Source: Ricordea florida
Lineage: Eukaryota > Cnidaria > Anthozoa > Corallimorpharia > Ricordeidae
Direction: 5' to 3'
Length of the DNA: 64,000 bases
Assembly: GCA_949710005.1 (NCBI GenBank)
Contig: OX453276.1
Location: 16,176,449-16,240,448 of the forward strand
Of this stretch, positions 1 to 11,690 are shown in pieces. The notes under the pieces are model-generated. The model saw only the letters and a list, made by a program, of their open reading frames with translations. It did not search any database and was not told the origin of the DNA. The position numbers were made by a program, and so were the translations under genes. Position 1 is the stretch's first letter. Each line of letters starts with the position of its first letter.

Positions 1-230
1 GAAAAGGAATGAAAAGAGGAGCTACCAATATGTTTTTTTCCAACAGGTCATTGATTATGAATATGCTGCTTATGTATTTAGATGTTGTTCAAAAGTAAAA
101 TGAAAGGAAAAATTGTTTCAAATGGCATTGTACTCTAAAGTGTATTAGTGACAGCATATTTTGGCCCTTTTGCTGTAATACCTGAAATTACTGTTAGTGT
201 GTATTAATTGAGGGTAACATTAATACCTGT

Positions 231-2887
231 ACCAACGCAATGTGGATTATATAGCCAATGGTACAACAGAATATGGTGTAAGTGCCATATTTTGCAGAAT
301 GGCCCATACTGTCGTGTCTGCCATCTCCAGCAAGCACCACCTCCTGGCCTTCGAGTCTTTGCAGAAGGCCAGCCTGATAACCTCTCCAGTATTTCACAAT
401 CGCTGGTATCAGCAAGTGACGTTGATGGTGGAAATATGTGGGGAAATTGTAAACAAGTACACCCATGTGCTTGAACACCAGCAAGATCTTGTTTATTGAT
501 GCACCAGAACACAGAATACTAAAGCTAAGCAAGAGGTTTCCAGCAGGGAACTTCCCCAACATTAAGGGCTGACTGGTCCATGTGAACTCTCGTTTGCATT
601 GGGTACAAGATGATTGGATGGTCAGCATGGTTCCAGATTGTGAAATAGAAATAATGGGACTGCTTGCAAAGCACCAGTGGCAAGTTTGAAACAGTAATAG
701 TAATTTGGACAAAAAGACTATTCCTTTTGGTTCTTCTCTGTAGTTTTTCCCCTCACAGTTCAACCTGTAACATACAAATTAGCAATATGGTAACGAAGGT
801 GTTAAATTCATAAGAACAATATAATTGTAATATTGTTTTCCTGAGTATAAAATTTTCTCAAAAATGTTCATGGTAACAATAACTTTGTAAGCAAACTACT
901 GCAAGCGTGTACCTTGACCTGGGCTCCTGATCACAGTTGTCATCACCTGCTTGCTGGTAAGCATTGTCAGCTTCTTCTGGTGTCCAGCATGGATCTCCTT
1001 CATCACATATATCCAGATGATCTTTCTCCTCCTCGGTGCCCTTGTCATCATCAATGCAGGTCTCTGAGCAGTGCATCTGTTTGTCTAGATCACATTCACT
1101 GTTGTCCAATATTTCTACTTCATCAGTTTGAGATTCTGAAATGTATGTTGTTTTGAATAAGTAACCTCAGTGAGAATGCAGTGTTAATTGCCAAGTTGCT
1201 TGAACTACAATATAGTGCTGACCTGTTGAAGTTACCTCTGCCCTTGTGATAATGTTTTCAATGGTGTTAGCCCATGTGGATTGACTGGTACTGAGTTTTG
1301 TCTTCAGACAACGTATTTGCCTCTGCAGTTTTTTCTTCTGATGACGCAGATTAGTACAACTTGAACAAACTGGCTGTCCGGCTGGCTGAAATAGAATGTT
1401 AATTGTTTACATTAAATTTCGAAATGCATATTTTCCTTACTAGGTAGAAAGAATACATTTACGAAAATGGGGGCAATTTTTCTGGATATTAGACACCCCG
1501 AATCAGCCAGGTTACAAACTATAATACCTTATCGGATGGATAATAGGATGAACATTCTTCAGGACTCTTATTCTGCACTGATCCCTCCACTACCTCTGTT
1601 TCTTCAGCTGGGGTGCATGCCTGGGGAGCAACATCCTGAAGTGCACATGCCAGCTCATGTTCGTTGAGCAATTTGGATGACTCTGGATTGTCAACCAAAA
1701 CTGCATTTGTCAAGGAATGTCCTGCATTGGTCAACAAAGAATCAACCTACAAGCATTCAGAAAGCATGGTTCTTTAGCACATAGTGTATGTGCATTAACC
1801 CGTTTTCATAATTGTTACAATTTTCCAACATTGTTGTTGGTCATGTTTGATTGTTAGAAACAGATTACCACAACTGACCTGCACAGTTCCGTCATCATCA
1901 GTGCTGCAGGCAGCTGTTGAGACGTATTCCTCCAGCAAATCCTTCATTAACGAATAAAAATACATTCAGATAAACTATTTGGACGTGTTTTATTCATGTA
2001 ATGTAGAAAGTAATCACTGACCGGCTCTTTCGCATTATCCTTGGTGCTGCAGGCACCTGACGAGGCTGTCTCTTCTAGCAATTCCTTCAAAACCTGTTCA
2101 AATAAAAAATACGATATGTAAGCTTATCTCTAAATCAAACACAAATTTGCGTTTGGTTAGTCGGATAACTTACAGCATTTCGCAAAATGTAAAGCATTAA
2201 ATTTCGACTATTTGTTTATCTTTTGAAATAATTATTATTATCGCTACACGTATCCCATGTAAACGCAGCTCTCAACAATTTTCATGAAATCTGCCGATCT
2301 TGTATGCGATGCAGGCCATGTATTCTGTTCAAAAAATGAGAATGACCTTAGTACTTCTTTGGTACAATGTATCACGATGACAAGCAGTGGAAATTCGAAA
2401 AAAAAAGGAAAAGCTCAACAAGCATTTATCCAACTTTTGGGAATTCAAGCCATTTTTTTTGTAATACGCAAACTTTTCCTTTTAAAGAAATGTAAATAGA
2501 ATTGGCGAAAAATCACACATATCGTGCACGACAATGCTGGAAGATTAAGCTAACCTTTTGACGCTCCTTGTCCTTCATGCGACGCTGTCTCGGGGAGTCG
2601 GTGTCTGTTGATGGCTCCTCTTCTTTCCATATGCTCGGCAAAGAACCAGGTTTAATTTGCCGACGCTGCCTTGGGTCAAAGGCGCGAGTAAAACAGTGTT
2701 CCTCGAAGTGTGCCGAGCAAATAACAAAGCGAGCTCGAGGTTGAGGGAAAAAATTCTTTCTTTTAGTTCTTACAAATCGAACCCAGATATCTCTCGTCTT
2801 ATCGGTCGGACTTGCATGCAGAGCAATGCCTAACGCTCTGTTTGTGCGGTTGCTGCATCCCTGAACAACACAACGACTTCCTACCAT
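231..2887 (-). CDS. THAP-domain transposase-like protein, multi-exon, 3' part missing (outside window)
   Basis: Spliced gene read on the minus strand. Exon 1 (about 2887-2555) encodes a THAP zinc finger of the C2CH type (CVVQGC near residue 6, later C-x2-H in ICSAHF), ending at a GTTAGC donor. Short exons follow at about 2093-2022 and 1941-1879, then about 1748-1520, 1387-1233 (CSSCTNLRHQKKKL, basic coiled coil), 1139-918 (acidic) and 770-231. The last carries CTQC and LAGDGRHDSMGHSAKYGTY, which resembles the first-Asp region of a DDE transposase, and ends at a GTATTA donor, so more exons lie beyond the left edge. THAP domains are known DNA-binding modules of P-element- and Kolobok-type transposases and their domesticated derivatives. 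Every exon is open with good splice sites, so the gene may be active. Exon limits are by eye; the exact transposase class is inference. Confidence 0.65.
2513..2887 (-). CDS. Exon 1 of the THAP gene: THAP zinc-finger domain
   Basis: Reads from ATG at 2887: MVGSRCVVQGCSN, then W-V-R-F, an FVICSAHFEEHCFTR stretch and a proline-rich end, the order seen in THAP domains (C-x4-C, W, C-x2-H, F). The start is the first ATG and lies just below a promoter-like block. The coding exon most likely ends at about 2555, where AAAAG is followed by GTTAGC; residues after that (VSLIFQHC...) are intron read-through. Role: sequence-specific DNA binding, probably of the element's own ends or a promoter. Confidence 0.75.
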   Translation of the reverse strand: MVGSRCVVQGCSNRTNRALGIALHASPTDKTRDIWVRFVRTKRKNFFPQPRARFVICSAHFEEHCFTRAFDPRQRRQIKPGSLPSIWKEEEPSTDTDSPRQRRMKDKERQKVSLIFQHCRARYV

Positions 2888-2949
2888 ATTGAAAAGATAA
2901 CAGTCTGCGAAAGCAGAAACTCGCCAGAATCGTATGAGAAATTAGCCAT

Positions 2950-3025
2950 GTGTTAAGAAAATGACGTCACGAAGGTTTTATTGCGACCTGGCCTGTGGCC
3001 ATTGGTAACCAGGTCGCAAGAACAT
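2950..3025 (-). promoter_or_regulatory. Putative promoter of the THAP gene: CRE-like box and hairpin
   Basis: About 65-135 bp upstream of the THAP start codon there is a palindromic TGACGTCA (CRE/ATF type) at about 2961-2968. It is followed by an 11-bp perfect inverted repeat (TTGCGACCTGG / CCAGGTCGCAA, about 2979-3018) whose loop holds a CCAAT-box sequence. This fits a TATA-less metazoan core promoter; function is inferred. Confidence 0.35.
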
Positions 3026-3950
3026 GGCGTTTTAATGGCGGGCGAAAATTCGAAGAGTTTGAGTGCTAAAATAATACAGTTCTTGCCATCTTACAAAAAC
3101 GAAAATTGGAAGTAAAGTTCTCAAGGATGTTACCTAGCTTTTGAACTGAAAAAAAAGTTATGTGAAAATTTCGTCGTAGTAGCACTTTAAGCAGTTGACA
3201 AATTTCAATGGACAATTACTGTAATTGCATTTTGTTATCAGTTGGTTAGAGTTTTACAAGGATGTTTGTGTTCATAATAGCGTGATCAGCGCTTATGGCG
3301 TCAAGATGTTGTATTCTCCAGAACCCACACGAATAGCGAGCTTGGTACAACTCAGTAAGCTGGATAAGTGAAGTGAAGCCTGTGTCCTTTGGAATTCATG
3401 AAAGAAAGCAGAAAGTAGAATGTTGGGAATGAGACTCAAAGTCAATGTTCATAGATCTTTAAAATTGGCCGGTCATCTTTCACAGGTCATGATTTTGTGT
3501 AACATTAAAAATAGTGGCAGAGTCTGTGTTTTGGGTGTGACATCTTCACCCACAGTAAAACTCTCCGCTAGGAATTATGACGGAAAGCACATTGTGAGGG
3601 ATGGTATTGAGGAGAACTTTCTAAGTATGTGTAGCGAAGCTTGTAAATACTCGCTTAAAACATTAGCACAGATTAAAGACAAATGACGCCAAATACTGCA
3701 GTGTTAACAATTAACCTCAGGTGATTATTTGTAATACTAAAAACAGTAACCCCTCCCCCTCCCCCCGTCTAGTCCAGTCCATTCCAGAGTCCAGTCCAGT
3801 CCCATTTGGATTTCAAAGCTTGATTGGAGGATCAAATGTCTAACATTTTTAATCCACCATCTTTGTTTTCATTTAACATCACACTTCTTTTAATTTTATA
3901 CCCTCTCCCATCCCATAGAAAATTATAGAGAAGTCGTATGTTTTGTCAGT
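3026..3950. other. Intergenic stretch without a supported gene
   Basis: No convincing gene. A plus-strand open frame of 88 codons at 3420-3686 has no recognisable domain. Around 3745-3810 there are C-rich runs and short AGTCCAGTCC-type repeats. The poly(T) tract at 3961-3973 marks the end of the neighbouring Gypsy remnant. Confidence 0.4.
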
Positions 3951-3951
3951 T

Positions 3952-4491
3952 TTACAAACAGATTTTTTTTTTTTCTAAGAATAGGTCGGTTCCTATCTTC
4001 TTCCAAGGAAGTGATGGTGGTACAGAGGGCTTCAATGGTTCTGAGGGCTGTTTCTTGGCATAGTCAGCACACACACTACAGTTGGTGACCATTTGCTCAA
4101 TTTCCACTGACATTCCCGGCCAAAATAGTACTTCTCTGGCTCGCCGTCTGCATTTGGCTATTCCGAGATGACTCTTGTGGATCTGGCGGAGCATTTCAGG
4201 TCTTAGTATCTTTGGTACAATAAGGCGTGTCCCTTTGAAGAGCAGCCTGTCTGCTGCTGCAAGTTCATCTCGGAATGTCCAGTAGGGTCTTGCCTCTGTG
4301 GGGACTTCTGGTTTTGTGTCTGGCCATCCATTTTTTACCATGGCAAGAACTGACTGTAGCTCTGGGTCTCTCTTGGTCTCATTCTGGAACTCTTCACATC
4401 TTTCATCCGAGACTGACAGGACCAAATTTATTTCTTGGAATTCTTCATAAGTTTTTCCGTCATCATCCTGCACAGATGCTCGACTCAACAT
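3952..4491 (-). pseudogene. Gypsy integrase, N-terminal part only
   Basis: Same frame as the RT/RNase H block. Contains the H2C2 zinc-binding region (HKSHLGIAKCRRRAREVLFWPGM... CSVCADYAKKQP) and the first Asp of the DDE core in KIGTDLF. It then runs into poly(A)-coded lysines and stops. The remaining two catalytic acids are absent, so it could not act as an integrase. Confidence 0.8.
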
Positions 4492-4524
4492 GTCTGCCAG
4501 GACTTGCCTACGACCAGGGATGTA

Positions 4525-6318
4525 TCATATCTCCACATCATACCCACGCACATTGAGGATCATTTTCTGAAGTCTCAGCGGTACTTGTGACAATGGTTTG
4601 GTACTTATCGCCTGCAGCGGTTTGTGATCTGTCTCAACTACCACACTTCTGCCATAGATGTACTGATGGAACTTGCGGCAGGCAAAGACAACTGCTAACA
4701 TTTCAGATTCAGTTGGTGCATACCTCGTCTCTGTGTCGTTTAGTGCACGAGATGCATAACACACGGGTTTGTTGTCCTGTAATAACACTGCTCCAAGCCC
4801 CTTTCCGCTTGCATCGCACTGAATGGTCACTGGCTCTGTGACATCGTAATATTGTAGCACCAGAGCTTGCGACACAAGTTCCTTGACCTTCTTAAAGCTC
4901 TCTTTCTGCGGATGATCCCAGTGGAATAATACATGTGACTTCTCGAGCTCTCTCAAGGGAGCATCCACAGTGGATAACCCGGGTAGATACCGGCTCAGAA
5001 ACTGTATAAAGCCAAGAAGCCGTTTCACATCTTCCTTGCTCTCAGGTTCTGGCATTTCCTGGATGGCTTTTATCTTCTGGGGATCCATCTTTAGGCCCTC
5101 TGCAGTAAGGAGATGTCCTATGTATGGTACTTCTTTCTGACGAATCCTGCATTTCTCTTTGTTGAGCTTTAAACACTTTTCTGATGCTCTTTCTAGAAAT
5201 TTCTGTAATCGCTCATCGTGTGTAGACTCATCTCCGGCGATGATTACATCATCCATGATGACTTCAACACCATCCAGGTCTTCTACCATTTGGTCCATGG
5301 TCCTTTGGAAGATTTCTGGGGCACATTTCACACCAAAGGGTAGTCTTGTGAACCTGTATCGACCAATTGGGGTATTAAAGGTACAAAGACGTGAAGACTC
5401 TTCATCTAACTTCAACTGCCAAAAGCCACTTTTTGCATCTAGAATGCTGAAGGTATTGGCACCTTGAAGACGGGTGGCTACTTCATTGACTGTCTTCATT
5501 GGGTAGTGGGACCTCTTCATTGCAGCATTTAGATCTCTAGGATCAATGCACAGTCTCACTGCACCGTTGGGCTTCTGCACTACGACAAGCAAGTTGACCC
5601 ATTCAGTTGGTTCTTCTTGCCGCACAATAACTCCCAGCTTTTCCATCCTTTTCAGTTCTTCAATAACTTTTTCTCTTTGTGGCACTGGCACCTTTCTCGG
5701 AGGATGTACGACAGGGGTAGCACCATCGGCCAGTTGGATGTGATACATGCCAGGCAAGCATCCTAAGCCTTTGAACAATTCTGGGTAGTCATCTAACTCC
5801 ACTCTCCTCTCTGGTGGTTTTGGGTTTGCCAAGTGATAAACTCTCTTCAGCAGGCCAAGTTTGACGCATGTGTTTCCGCTAAGGACTGACTCCACTTCAG
5901 GGTCTACAATAAAGAATTTGACATCTTCGACCCTATCTTTGTACCTTGTGTTTAACACCACTTCTCCACAAGGTTTCAGCTTGTGCTTTGAAAAGGAGAT
6001 TAACACAGTGTTTGTTTTCTCTAGGCGTGGAGGGTTTTTAGACTTGAGGCTGCTAAAAGTCTTCAGTGACATGACATTGGCTTTTGCACCGCTATCCAAC
6101 TGGAAGCGAACTCGAGTACCCTCTACTTCAATTTCTTCGTAAAATTGCTCATCTTCAGTAACACAGCTTGACTTAACCGAGTACACAAACAGAGATGAAT
6201 CCTCCTCGCTTTCGTCCGAGTCCTCTTCCGTTTCTTCTTGTAGGTTGTGCACTTGTTTTGCCATGCAGAATTTTGAATAATGATTCATCTTCTTGCAATA
6301 TCCGCACTGCTGCCCCAT
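4525..6318 (-). pseudogene. pol: Gypsy Pol: protease, reverse transcriptase, RNase H
   Basis: Begins within the second zinc knuckle (CGYCKKMNHYSKFC). Aspartic protease core is at about residues 75-80 (LDSGA). RT covers about 215-400: LCIDPRDLN, FSILDAKSGFWQL, LPFGVKCAPEIFQ and the catalytic box, here VIMDDVI. RNase H follows at about 500-597 (TIQCDASGKGLGAVL, VETDHKPLQ). The frame ends at a TGA after YDVEI but continues in phase into the integrase at 4491. All catalytic motifs are present, so the break is a single stop codon here. Confidence 0.85.
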
Positions 6319-6528
6319 TGCCGGGCATTTCTTGTGAGCTTTGTCGTGACCACAACGTCCACATTTATCTGTTGGTTTCCGGTCGATCTCCTCTGTAGAT
6401 CTCCTTTTGCCTTTGTCGGGGCGCTGTCGACGATTCCACGGTGGGCGTTTATCTTTACGAAGTGCATTTATGGTTGCGTCCTCGTCGCTGGCAAGCTTTT
6501 TCAGACTGCTAAGATTGGTTTCGTAATT

Positions 6529-7023
6529 TCAACCAATTTCAATGGCCTTTTCGCATGTCAACGCATCGGCCAAGTCGAGGCACTTCTCACACACTTTGGG
6601 ATGTTTACAACGGAAAACGATTGCGTCTCGCACCATTCGCTCCTCTTCTTTGTAGCCACAATCCTTTACTAGAATTTTTAGATCTGTCTCAAACGATTCA
6701 AAACTCTCATTGTCTCCCTGACGTCTTTCACTGAACTTCAAGGCAGCCATGATGTGGTTTTTTCGTGGCGCGCAGTACTCTTCAAATTTCGTTATTACCA
6801 CGGTCAATTTTGCCGCGTCTTCGGGTTTAGCGAACGTAAATCCTTCGAATACATCTAACCCTTTATCGCCGACCCACAGCTTGAGGTAGCTGACTTTGAC
6901 GCTGTCGTCTTTGTCGTGCAACGGGCCTTCGAAGATGCACATGGCTTGTCTGTTGAAACGACGCCATTCTTGATGCAAGTCTTGCACAGTCCACGACATC
7001 TCCGGACTCTTGTATTTCGCCAT
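6529..7023 (-). pseudogene. gag: Gypsy Gag (capsid part)
   Basis: Starts at ATG 7023 (MAKYKSPEMSW), about 120 nt after the primer-binding site. It has the Ty3/Gypsy Gag pattern, with W-x2-F-x-R-Q near the N-terminus and a conserved capsid stretch FESFETDLKILVKDCGY. A TGA at 6531 stops it, but the same frame continues through a basic linker, two zinc knuckles (CGRCGHDKAHKKC and CGYCKKMNHYSKFC) and into protease. The stop is therefore most simply a nonsense mutation in a single-frame Gag-Pol rather than a normal gag end. Confidence 0.7.
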
Positions 7024-7148
7024 CGTCCTTGTATTTCACGTCTTTCGTAGATCAAGCACAATCAACAGGAATCCTGCGTACTATTTTTGGCCAGCTGAAA
7101 GCCAGATGGCTTGATTCAGCATGGATTTCGCTGCTCGTCCTGACACCA

Positions 7149-7270
7149 TGTAAAATAAGTGAACAGTCAAGATGTCTGACAAGTGAAATGTGTTTATTCC
7201 TCAAGCTTTGTCACGTGACATACATCAGCATATTATGACTAGCTAGGGAGGGGAGAGTCTTACTTGACAC
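7149..7270 (-). repeat. 5' LTR of the Gypsy element (solo end)
   Basis: On the minus strand this ~120-bp segment ends ...TTATTTTACA directly before the primer-binding site and contains an AATAAA signal, as LTRs of this size do. The left limit (TGTCAAG or TGTGTCAAG) cannot be fixed because the second LTR is missing. Confidence 0.5.
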
Positions 7271-7584
7271 ATTTATATCACAACGGAGACTGCCTCGTCT
7301 TTGATGAAACGGCAGATGTCAGGATTTGGAAATAATTTTCCGTACGAAAATTGTACTTCATTTAAACGCTTCTGGAGATTCACCCAGGTTTGCTCGTGTT
7401 GCTTATTTAGTTTAGACAAGGCATACATTCTGATTTGCTCTTGGTGACCATACACAGAAGAAGATTGCAGTGAAAACAAACAGTGCAATGTTAAAAGGAA
7501 TGCTCGGAAGTTACTTTCAGAGATGTCGCTTTCAAAATCTAGACCGATGGCAGCTCAATCGCGTAATTCAAAGGTATAGTTGCG

Positions 7585-9232
7585 TTATTTATTACCCAAT
7601 AACTTACAAATTGGAGAATTGGTGCGAAAAAGTCTATTCTTTTGCAGTTTGTGTGAAATTGGGTAGATGTGCGAAGTTAAAACTACACAATGTAAAATTT
7701 CCTTCATTGTCACAGTTAGGCTTCCAGAAGCAGCACAAGTGGCAATTTCTTTTGACAGTCTACAGTCACAATACCTACATTTACCCTCACTACTGAAAAG
7801 CAATTCCACAGAAACAATATTCATCAGTGTAACACCTAGGTGGAATGTACTTGCCTTTGCACTTAGAGTAACCATCACTGAAGGAATTTTGCTGCCTTAA
7901 CCAAATCAGTGACATGTGTTCATGTCTGAACACTTTTTCCCACCTATTTTTGACTAGAGAGAATTCTGCAAAAGATGCTGATTGCTGATGCTTAGCCTCT
8001 CTACCTTGCATAGAGTTGATCCCAAGGCCAACTCCTAAATCCTCCATGAACTGGTTTGAGTGAAATGGGACACAATGTCCCATTGTCCAAACACTTACAT
8101 TGGTGGAATGAAATAGAGATGCTAAATTAAAATACATCCTGCAATCCTCTTTTGATTTAGGCAAATTCTCTGTCTTAATATCTGAAACTCTGACAGCAAG
8201 AGACAAGGCATTTCTTAAATGAAGACCCATTCTTGCTATTGACAAGGCAAAGAAATTCTTTGGTTGCTCTATATCTGAGCCATCACCAATGAGATCTTCA
8301 ATGATAAACATGAATCCATGACAAAATTCTTTGCTCTCCTCACCAGTAAACCGGAACTCAAAATCACCACAGTTTTGCTTTTCCTTAAACCAACAACAAA
8401 ACGTGTACAACTTTTTGCACTTCAACTTAAACCTTAAGGTCCTTAAATGTTTGCGCAATGGATTGTCTTCTGGAAGCTGGAAAATTGACGTCACATTATT
8501 TTGTGCCCACTATTGCATTTGCTAGAATGGTGTAAACCACCTTCTTGAACCAATGCCCCCAGCAGTTGTTGCCTACATGGAGACTGTCAGCTTTTGCATT
8601 TTGGACTAGATGACCAGATAGTGGTTCATACTCTTTCCTGGATTTAAGGTTAGCTATGAATTGGCACACATTGTTGCGGAAAGATTGCATTTGAGATGCA
8701 TTGGTTGGTTTGGCTGTTTTTATTTAGACTGTGCAACTTTCTTAGCAACCTTCATTCTAAAATCATACGCCCAAGGTTTCCATTTATCTTTGCCCAGAGT
8801 ACACCCTCTTTCTGACAAATCCTTTTGATTCACATTGGCAAAGGGGTTTGGGTATGTAGCTGCATTACTTAGCTCACCTGAAAATTTACTCAGCCACTTC
8901 ATACCAGAAGGCACAAGTTTGAAGGTAAAATTTACCTGTTGGCCTTTTACAGTAAATGTTTTCTTTTCCAAAACACTGACCTGAGATCTTAGAAGTTTGC
9001 CGTACTCTATCATTGATGGGTGATCTTCACCACATTTACTACTGCAAATTAGGAAGTTGTCATAAGGGCTTGATACTCTTTCTGTGACATTTAAAAAAAG
9101 AAACCAGCCAAGCACATGCTTCGTTACATTTTCCAAAAGGAGCATCATCAGCCCCAATTGCCACTAAAAATTGCCCTTTTCCTTTCCAAACCAATTAAGA
9201 AAATTTGGCCTGTGACTGTCAATATGAAGGTA
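7585..9232 (-). pseudogene. Uncharacterised multi-copy family A, copy 1 (frame-broken)
   Basis: Minus-strand frames at 9157-8720, 8690-8496, 8494-7790 and 7878-7585 are pieces of one protein homologous to the copy at 19.15-21.1 kb. Shared blocks include [G]xDxAPFGK, FxGELSNAA, WKPW, RFTGxxS, VWTxxHxVP, GLGxNSMxGREAKH, WLR and a C-terminal CxCG...CxxC cluster. Breaks include a one-base homopolymer difference after SF (T run near 9090), another near 9165, and a frame change near 7790-7878. The homology starts abruptly at about 9232, next to the plus-strand family B. I do not recognise the biochemical function; acidic motifs plus a zinc cluster in a multi-copy gene suggest a transposase, which is inference. 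Confidence 0.6.
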
Positions 9233-9239
9233 CAAAATC

Positions 9240-11145
9240 AGGCATTTGTAACACACGCTCTAGTAAAGCACCCACCCTTACCATATATTACACATGTAAA
9301 ACATTTCAGAAAAACTGAGAGTTCTACTCATTTATCCGCAGAAAAGCGAGAACTCATAAATGAAATAAGGGATGTGTTAAGAAATAAAGAGGAAAAAATT
9401 ATTCAGCTGGAAGCTGCAGGAAAGGAACTGAGAGATTATGTATATGATTTAGAGAGTCACTCAGGCTTAACTTGCCAGGGTAAAAAAGTTGGGGAGGTTG
9501 GTAAAAAACTAAGGCAAAGAAAACTCAAAGTACTTAAAGAGAGAGCTCAATGTGCCTTATGGTTTGCCAAGTCATTTGGACTTGAACTCACCTGTCTTAA
9601 ATTCAAAGATACTAACTCATGTGAAACCTATTCTTTGGATTACCAGACCCCAACAACTTCAAATAGGGCTATGGAAGAAGAAGCAACAGAAACAGTAGTA
9701 GAACTGAGTGATTTTCAGAGCTCACAAGTTGAGCAAATGCTTTTTTCTGCTGGACAAGTTTTATGTGAGTGATGAGTTTTACCATGAACTAACAGTTTTT
9801 TTTATGAGGATATGCCAAGATCAAACAACATAGATCAGACCTCAACAAAGTGAGTCATATTGAAAGTGTGCCTGGTATTTTTCCAGGAGCACAATGGTAT
9901 TTTGAAGAGTGGCTCAGACAACATATCAGAGATCATCTGTCAGCTAATCCAGAGCATAATCCCAATGATGCCATCAAAATCAAAGTCAGTATGGATGGTG
10001 CAAGGATGTCCAGAACAACCAACTTCCTAATACTATCATTTTGCCTTCTTCAAAATGAAGAAAATGCTATGTCTTCAAAAAGCAACAGAGCCATAGCAGT
10101 GGTTGATGGACCTGAAAGCTACGACACAGTACATTACTCCCTGAAGAAATCACTTGAAGAAGTCAACAAATTAATTGCACAAAAGTCAATTCAAGTTGAT
10201 GGAAAAAATCATGCTCTTGATTTTTTTTAAGTGGAGAATACAAAATTCTGTTGATTGTTATGGGTTTAAGTGGTGCAACTTCTGATTATGCATGCCTCTG
10301 GTGCAAAATTCACAAGTTACAGAGGTTTGATATGTCCAAACCTAAGGACTATTACAACGCTACCCCTGTTGCTCGCACTCTTTGTGGAATGCAAGAGATG
10401 AGCTCCCTACCACAGTCACAATGAAGGTATTCTTGTGTAAGAAAACCTCTCATCAATCTAGAATTAGATCATGTTATACTGACCGACTTATGGAAAATTT
10501 GATAAAAGAAGTAATGGAAAGAGACAACAAAGAAGATTTTAACAAAATATGGGGAGAAGAGAAGGGACTTCATTTAAGGAAATTTGCCAAGGAAGTAAAT
10601 GAAACGGGAATTACTTTTAATGTGTGGGACAGTACAGGTAGTGGCCTGTATGACTGGACAAGTTTGCTAGGGTCAGACAAAAAAAACTAATGAACAAGCT
10701 GCCAGCACAACTAGAATCCAGTGACATTCTATTTCCAGAAACTAAAGAGACAGTTATTAAAATATGGGAAACTTTCTGTGACTTATATTGCATCACATCC
10801 TCAGATGTCAACGAAACAACAGGAAACCAAAGTTTTGAAAATGGCAAGCAGTGGATAAATCCTTATTGTTCACTTGGTGGAATACGACGGGGCTATGAGA
10901 AAGCTCGTGTCACCCCTTACATGCATTGCATCCCCTACCACATTCTGAAATTTGTCAGTGATCATGGGTCCCTTAAGATGTTCACTGGACAAGGAGTGGA
11001 AAAAAATAACGGTGATGCCAAAAAATTGTATTTTCAAAAATCTCACAAGTGGGATCCCACTCGAGATGTGCTGCAGCTGGAAACACGACAATATGCTTTG
11101 CATCATCAGGAAAGAGATCAAAGGCTCCTTCGAGCTACCTCATAG
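9240..11145 (+). pseudogene. Uncharacterised multi-copy family B (several frame breaks)
   Basis: Consecutive plus-strand frames (to 9772, 9850-10230, 10382-10690, 10690-11145) form one protein. It has a coiled-coil region (about 9340-9560), then KVSMDGARMSRTTNFLILSF, GLSGATSDYACLWCKIHKLQ (cysteine pair), DWTSLLGSDKK, RGYEKARVTPYMHC and FTGQGVEKNN near the C-terminus, ending ALHHQERDQRLLRATS. I recall closely similar uncharacterised proteins in many copies in cnidarian genomes, but know no function. Conserved D, H and GQGVEKNN would suit a DDE-type transposase; that is inference. Stop at 10228 after a T8 run and at 10688 after an A6 run suggest decayed homopolymers. About 560 bp of 3' non-coding sequence follows and is repeated at 24.9 kb. 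Confidence 0.6.
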
Positions 11146-11690
11146 TATGTGGTAATTATTATGTAAAGTGCTGTCCTTTCCCCAAACCATAAAGCATTCA
11201 TTCCGAATAGTTCGTTTTGTGCAATCTTGCTACGACTGATCGATTACTCGTCGTCCAAATTGGAGACATCGTCAGTTTAAAGACTTTTAAACCAATTTCT
11301 TTCCCTTCCAGCATTCTTGAACACATTTCCTGTTCGTTCGCAAGATCTTCAAAAGTGTATTTTAATCAAAGATGGAAAGAAAGGAACGAAAGCCCGCCTT
11401 GACAACCTTAGCATCGGGCTTGACACAACAGACGCCATTTTGTAAACATGTGCTGCCGCTTTGTCTCACCCCCTCCCCCCACATATGTGCACATAAAACA
11501 ACTGCACGACTTTGTGGGCAAAACCAAACCTAGTAGGGGAGACAGGGGTAAACCTGTTTAATTCACATTAAATGTAGACTTAATGCATAAATTATTTGTC
11601 TAATGGGAATGGGGTGACCAATCCAACCATCACTATACCTCATGGAATGACGTACATACCATGAGGTAAAAAAAGAACATACATAAAAAG
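11114..11690 (+). repeat. 3' end of family B, dispersed repeat copy 1
   Basis: Begins in the last codons of family B (ATCAAAGGCTCCTTCGAGC) and ends in TACCTCATGG..CCATGAGGTA followed by A-rich sequence. The same block with moderate divergence lies at 24894-25445. The terminal 10-bp inverted repeat (about 11636-11668) could form a hairpin at the 3' end. Confidence 0.75.

Larger units (their letters stand above)
3952..7270 (-). mobile_element. Ty3/Gypsy LTR retrotransposon, 3'-truncated, degraded
   Basis: Minus-strand element in the order 5' LTR, primer-binding site (TGGTGTCAGGACGAGC, 7148 downwards), gag, zinc knuckles, protease, RT, RNase H, start of integrase. Gag and Pol are in one frame with two in-frame stops (about 6531 and 4527). 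Homology stops just after the integrase H2C2 zinc finger and the first catalytic Asp (GTDLF), and is followed by a run of about 12 A on the element strand. No 3' LTR lies further left. Confidence 0.8.
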
